A stretch of 7,465 nt of DNA. Origin: Verrucomicrobiota bacterium. Its GTDB lineage: Bacteria > Verrucomicrobiota > Verrucomicrobiia > Limisphaerales > JADLHS01. Of the stretch, positions 5,434 through 7,465 are shown piece by piece (positions within the stretch are counted from its first letter, which is position 1; the number at the start of each line of letters is the position of its first letter). A model generated the notes under the pieces. The model had not been told where the DNA came from. It searched no databases and saw only the letters and a program-made list of their open reading frames with translations. The stretch spans positions 1-7,465 of the forward strand of contig SCTL01000097.1 of the NCBI GenBank assembly GCA_004297495.1. The letters run 5' to 3'. The position numbers and the translations under genes were made by a program.

Positions 5434-6129
5434 GGCGTGTCAGACAGTTGGCTGCGTAGGTTGTTAGATATTCGTGAAGAGATTGTGGATTGTCCGTTCA
5501 TACGGGTCACGAGGAAACGCCTAACATGCATTAGACGGCGCGCTTTGCAGTCTATCATGAATCACGGTTTGGACTTTGATTCGGGAAGAATTCCTTGTCC
5601 AGCGGATTGTTGGCGTGAAATTCCATCAGAGACGTGTTGCGTCTGCGCATTGTCCCAACGGGACAGAACTTGAATAGCCGTGGGCGCAGCCCACGGTCAT
5701 GAGGCAAAACACATTCGACCCCGACGGGGTCGAACAAACTACGCGTCCCAGTCCGTGGGTTTCACCCACGGCTATTCAGGTTGGGCCGCGTCACGGCCAA
5801 TTTGGTAATTGCCACATCTCCGCGACCTGGTTGTCACCGATTCGTAACCGCCGGTTGCTTCGTTGGAGTTGAGTCGCGCGGCGGCGGCTGATATTGGAGG
5901 ACACGCACATGCGGCGCCCGCAGGATTTGCTGGGCATCGCGACGTGCGGACCACCCAGCTTTGCGCTCACGTCATGGCCAGGCCAGGTTTGGGTGTGCGG
6001 AGCCCGTTGGCTGGGTGAGCACCATTCGCGGGAAAAGTTGCGCCCGGCCCATCACGGGCTTGCAATGCGACCGGGTTTTCGGGCTTACTTGCACAGCCAA
6101 TCCCTCATGGCCGCAACCCGAATCAACGC
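5434..6129. other. Divergent intergenic region between FGE-like gene and NCS1 permease
   Basis: This stretch of about 700 nt separates the minus-strand FGE-like gene from the plus-strand permease. The promoters of both should lie here, but I cannot identify a convincing -35/-10 pair on either strand. Bases 5434-5650 hold no recognisable gene; open frames there show no domain. Bases 5651-5782 are a composite multi-hairpin repeat. Bases 5783-5908 show nothing clear beyond an imperfect inverted repeat, GGCCAATT with AATTGCC, near 5794-5812. Bases 5909-6133 form a possible small ORF that runs into the permease start. I looked for the TPP and guanidine-I riboswitch cores upstream of the permease and did not see them. 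Confidence 0.6.
5651..5782. repeat. Composite palindromic repeat with four hairpins
   Basis: The outer arms TGAATAGCCGTGGG (5671-5684) and CCCACGGCTATTCA (5765-5778) are a perfect 14-bp inverted repeat. It extends to about 18 bp with one G-T pair (5667-5782). Inside the element are three separate hairpins. One is CCGTGGGC/GCCCACGG with a 3-nt loop (5678-5696). Another is a 21-bp palindrome with 10-bp arms, TTCGACCCCG/CGGGGTCGAA (5714-5734). The third is CCGTGGGT/ACCCACGG with a 3-nt loop (5753-5771). A fourth hairpin, TGTCCC/GGGACA, lies just outside (5651-5665). The sequence can therefore fold either as three side-by-side hairpins or as a cloverleaf closed by the outer arms. Such arrays are typical of REP-type elements mobilised by IS200-like (RAYT) transposases. 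No transposase is in the window. Confidence 0.82.
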
Positions 6130-6133
6130 ATGA
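5909..6133 (+). CDS. Possible small leader ORF upstream of the permease
   Basis: This ORF encodes 74 aa from the ATG at 5909. It is the only start in the window with a strong Shine-Dalgarno site, GGAGGA at 5896-5901, ending 7 nt before the ATG. Its TGA (6131-6133) overlaps the permease ATG (6130-6132) as ATGA, the arrangement used for translational coupling. The product (MRRPQDLLGIATCGPP... to ...AATRINA) matches no family I recognise, has no clear membrane segment, and is rich in W, H, R and G in a way often seen in spurious GC-rich frames. It could be a real small protein, a leader whose translation controls the permease, or chance. Confidence 0.3.
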   Translation: MRRPQDLLGIATCGPPSFALTSWPGQVWVCGARWLGEHHSREKLRPAHHGLAMRPGFRAYLHSQSLMAATRINA

Positions 6134-7465
6134 GCCACATCGAAGCTGACCTTTCGGAAAGCCAGCAGGCGGAACTCAAATCCAGTTCGCTCTTCAACGA
6201 CGACCTCGCGCCCGTGCCGGTGGCGCGACGCAAATGGCGGCTCGGCAGTTTCGCGGCGCTGTGGATTTCCATGTCCGCGTGCATTCCGACTTACATGCTG
6301 GCGTCGTCGCTCATCGGCGGCGGCATGAACTGGTGGCAGGCGGTGCTCACGATTTTTCTCGGCAACCTCATCGTGCTCGTGCCGATGATTCTCAACGCGC
6401 ACGCCGGAACGAAATACGGGATTCCGTTCCCGGTCTATTGCCGCGCGGCGTTCGGCACGCTCGGCGCAAACGTCCCGGCGATTCTGCGCGCGCTGGTCGC
6501 GTGCGGCTGGTTCGGCATCCAGGCGTGGATCGGCGGCGACGCGATTTACAAAATCGGCATCACGATCTTTGATTTGCATCCCGCGGCGGCGACGAACTGG
6601 TTCGGCATCAACGCCGGGCAGTTCGTCAGCTTCCTGTTTTTCTGGGGCATCAACATGTTCGTGATCTATCGCGGCATTGATACGATCCGCTTTCTGCTGA
6701 ACATCAAAGCGCCGCTGCTGCTCGCGCTCGGCTTGCTGCTGCTCTGGTGGGCGTGGAGCAGGGCGGGTGGGTTTGGGCCGATGCTCTCGCAACCGTCCGC
6801 GTTCGATGCGGGCCAGCCGAAGGCTGGACAGTTCTGGAGTTACTTTTTCCCCGCGCTCACCGGCATGATCGGTTTCTGGGCGACGCTCTCGCTGAACATT
6901 CCCGACTTCTCTCGCTACGCCAAGTCGCAACGCGATCAAGTCATCGGCCAGGCGCTGGGCCTGCCGACAACGATGGCGCTTTACTCGTTCATCGGCGTGG
7001 CGGTGACTTCGGCGACGACAATCATCTTCAAGGAAACGCTGTGGAATCCAGTGGATGTGCTGACGCGTTTCAACAGCCACACGGTGCTGATCACGGCGAT
7101 GGTCTCGCTGTGCATCGCCACGCTCGCGACGAATATCGCGGCGAATGTCGTCAGTCCGGCCAACGACTTTGCACATCTCGCGCCGCGCTACATCTCGTTC
7201 CGCGTGGGCGGTTACATCACCGGCGTCATCGGCGTGCTGATGATGCCGTGGAAACTGGTCGCCGATCCGAGCGGATACATCTTCACCTGGCTCATCGCCT
7301 ACAGCGCGTTGCTCGGGCCGATTGGTGGCATCCTCATCGCGGATTATTTTGTCTGGCGGAAGTGCAAGCTCGATCTCGCCGCACTCTACAAATCGGATGG
7401 CGAGTATCGTTTCACCAACGGCTTCAGTCTTGTGGCGCTGATTGCATTCACGGTCGGCGCGCTGC
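6130..7465 (+). CDS. NCS1-family nucleobase/hydantoin/allantoin permease, 3' truncated
   Basis: This is a twelve-helix inner-membrane symporter of the nucleobase:cation symporter-1 family. The frame is open from the ATG at 6130 to the window end, giving 445 residues; relatives are about 480-500 aa, so the C-terminus is missing. Family sequences are clear: LFNDDLAPVP (21-30) before the first helix, HAGTKYGIPFPVYCRAAFG (91-109), GWFGIQAWIGG (126-136), GFWATLSLNIPDFSRYAKSQ (248-267), ATNIAANVVSPANDF (333-347), and GPIGGILIADYFVWRK (396-411). W127 and Q131 match the spacing of the Mhp1 substrate-site residues W117 and Q121. The TNIAAN segment corresponds to the Mhp1 Asn region. The NIPDFSRYAKSQ form is typical of the uracil/allantoin/hydantoin branch, so a pyrimidine or hydantoin compound is the likely cargo. 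The exact substrate cannot be read from the sequence. There is no SD site at the start. Confidence 0.93.
   Translation, partial: MSHIEADLSESQQAELKSSSLFNDDLAPVPVARRKWRLGSFAALWISMSACIPTYMLASSLIGGGMNWWQAVLTIFLGNLIVLVPMILNAHAGTKYGIPFPVYCRAAFGTLGANVPAILRALVACGWFGIQAWIGGDAIYKIGITIFDLHPAAATNWFGINAGQFVSFLFFWGINMFVIYRGIDTIRFLLNIKAPLLLALGLLLLWWAWSRAGGFGPMLSQPSAFDAGQPKAGQFWSYFFPALTGMIGFWATLSLNIPDFSRYAKSQRDQVIGQALGLPTTMALYSFIGVAVTSATTIIFKETLWNPVDVLTRFNSHTVLITAMVSLCIATLATNIAANVVSPANDFAHLAPRYISFRVGGYITGVIGVLMMPWKLVADPSGYIFTWLIAYSALLGPIGGILIADYFVWRKCKLDLAALYKSDGEYRFTNGFSLVALIAFTVGAL

Noticed and set aside
5518..5541. GCCTAAC followed by ATTAGAC, resembling integron core boxes
   Set aside because: The boxes are only a few bases apart with no attC stem between them, so they cannot form a recombination site of usual size.
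5555..5737. Minus-strand 60-codon frame as a transposase remnant
   Set aside because: Half of it is translation of the palindromic repeat and the rest shows no catalytic HUH or tyrosine motif.
5909..6129. Riboswitch upstream of the permease
   Set aside because: I compared the region with TPP and guanidine-I cores and saw no conserved motif. A covariance-model scan would be needed to claim any class.
6085..7176. Minus-strand open frame of 363 codons opposite the permease
   Set aside because: The translation is dominated by R, E, H and D without structure, while the plus frame gives a clear NCS1 permease. It is a shadow.

Overview
The window is GC-rich bacterial DNA with compact operons, little or no Shine-Dalgarno signal before most genes, and several unrelated palindromic repeats between genes. 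The repeat types resemble those I associate with Verrucomicrobiota (Limisphaerales/Pedosphaera-like), and the lack of SD sites fits. This assignment is an inference from style, not from a marker gene.

Bases 1-2908 (+ strand) are an arsenic-resistance operon: the 3' part of an ArsR repressor, the arsenite S-adenosylmethionine methyltransferase ArsM, the arsenite efflux permease Acr3 (its start overlaps the arsM stop as ATGA), and a thioredoxin-type arsenate reductase ArsC. The logic is complete: ArsC reduces As(V) to As(III), Acr3 exports As(III), ArsM methylates it, and ArsR senses it. A pair of near-identical palindromes sits between acr3 and arsC, almost touching the arsC start.

Bases 2909-3426 separate arsC from a convergent gene and hold no convincing gene. 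They hold three different inverted repeats: a perfect 25-bp hairpin, an imperfect hairpin of about 90 nt with a loosely attC-like layout, and a 57-bp element with 11-bp terminal repeats.

Bases 3427-5433 (- strand) carry two tandem paralogues of the formylglycine-generating-enzyme/sulfatase-modifying-factor fold. Both have signal peptides and both lack the catalytic cysteine pair of true FGE, so they are probably secreted, non-canonical members. Upstream, 5434-6129 is a divergent intergenic region with a composite multi-hairpin repeat (5651-5782) and a possible small leader ORF that overlaps the next gene by ATGA.

From 6130 to the window end (+ strand) lies a 3'-truncated NCS1 permease for nucleobases, hydantoin or allantoin, with the Mhp1-type substrate-site residues. 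I see no clearly new multi-gene system. The most unusual material is the non-coding repeat content and the catalytically atypical FGE-like pair.
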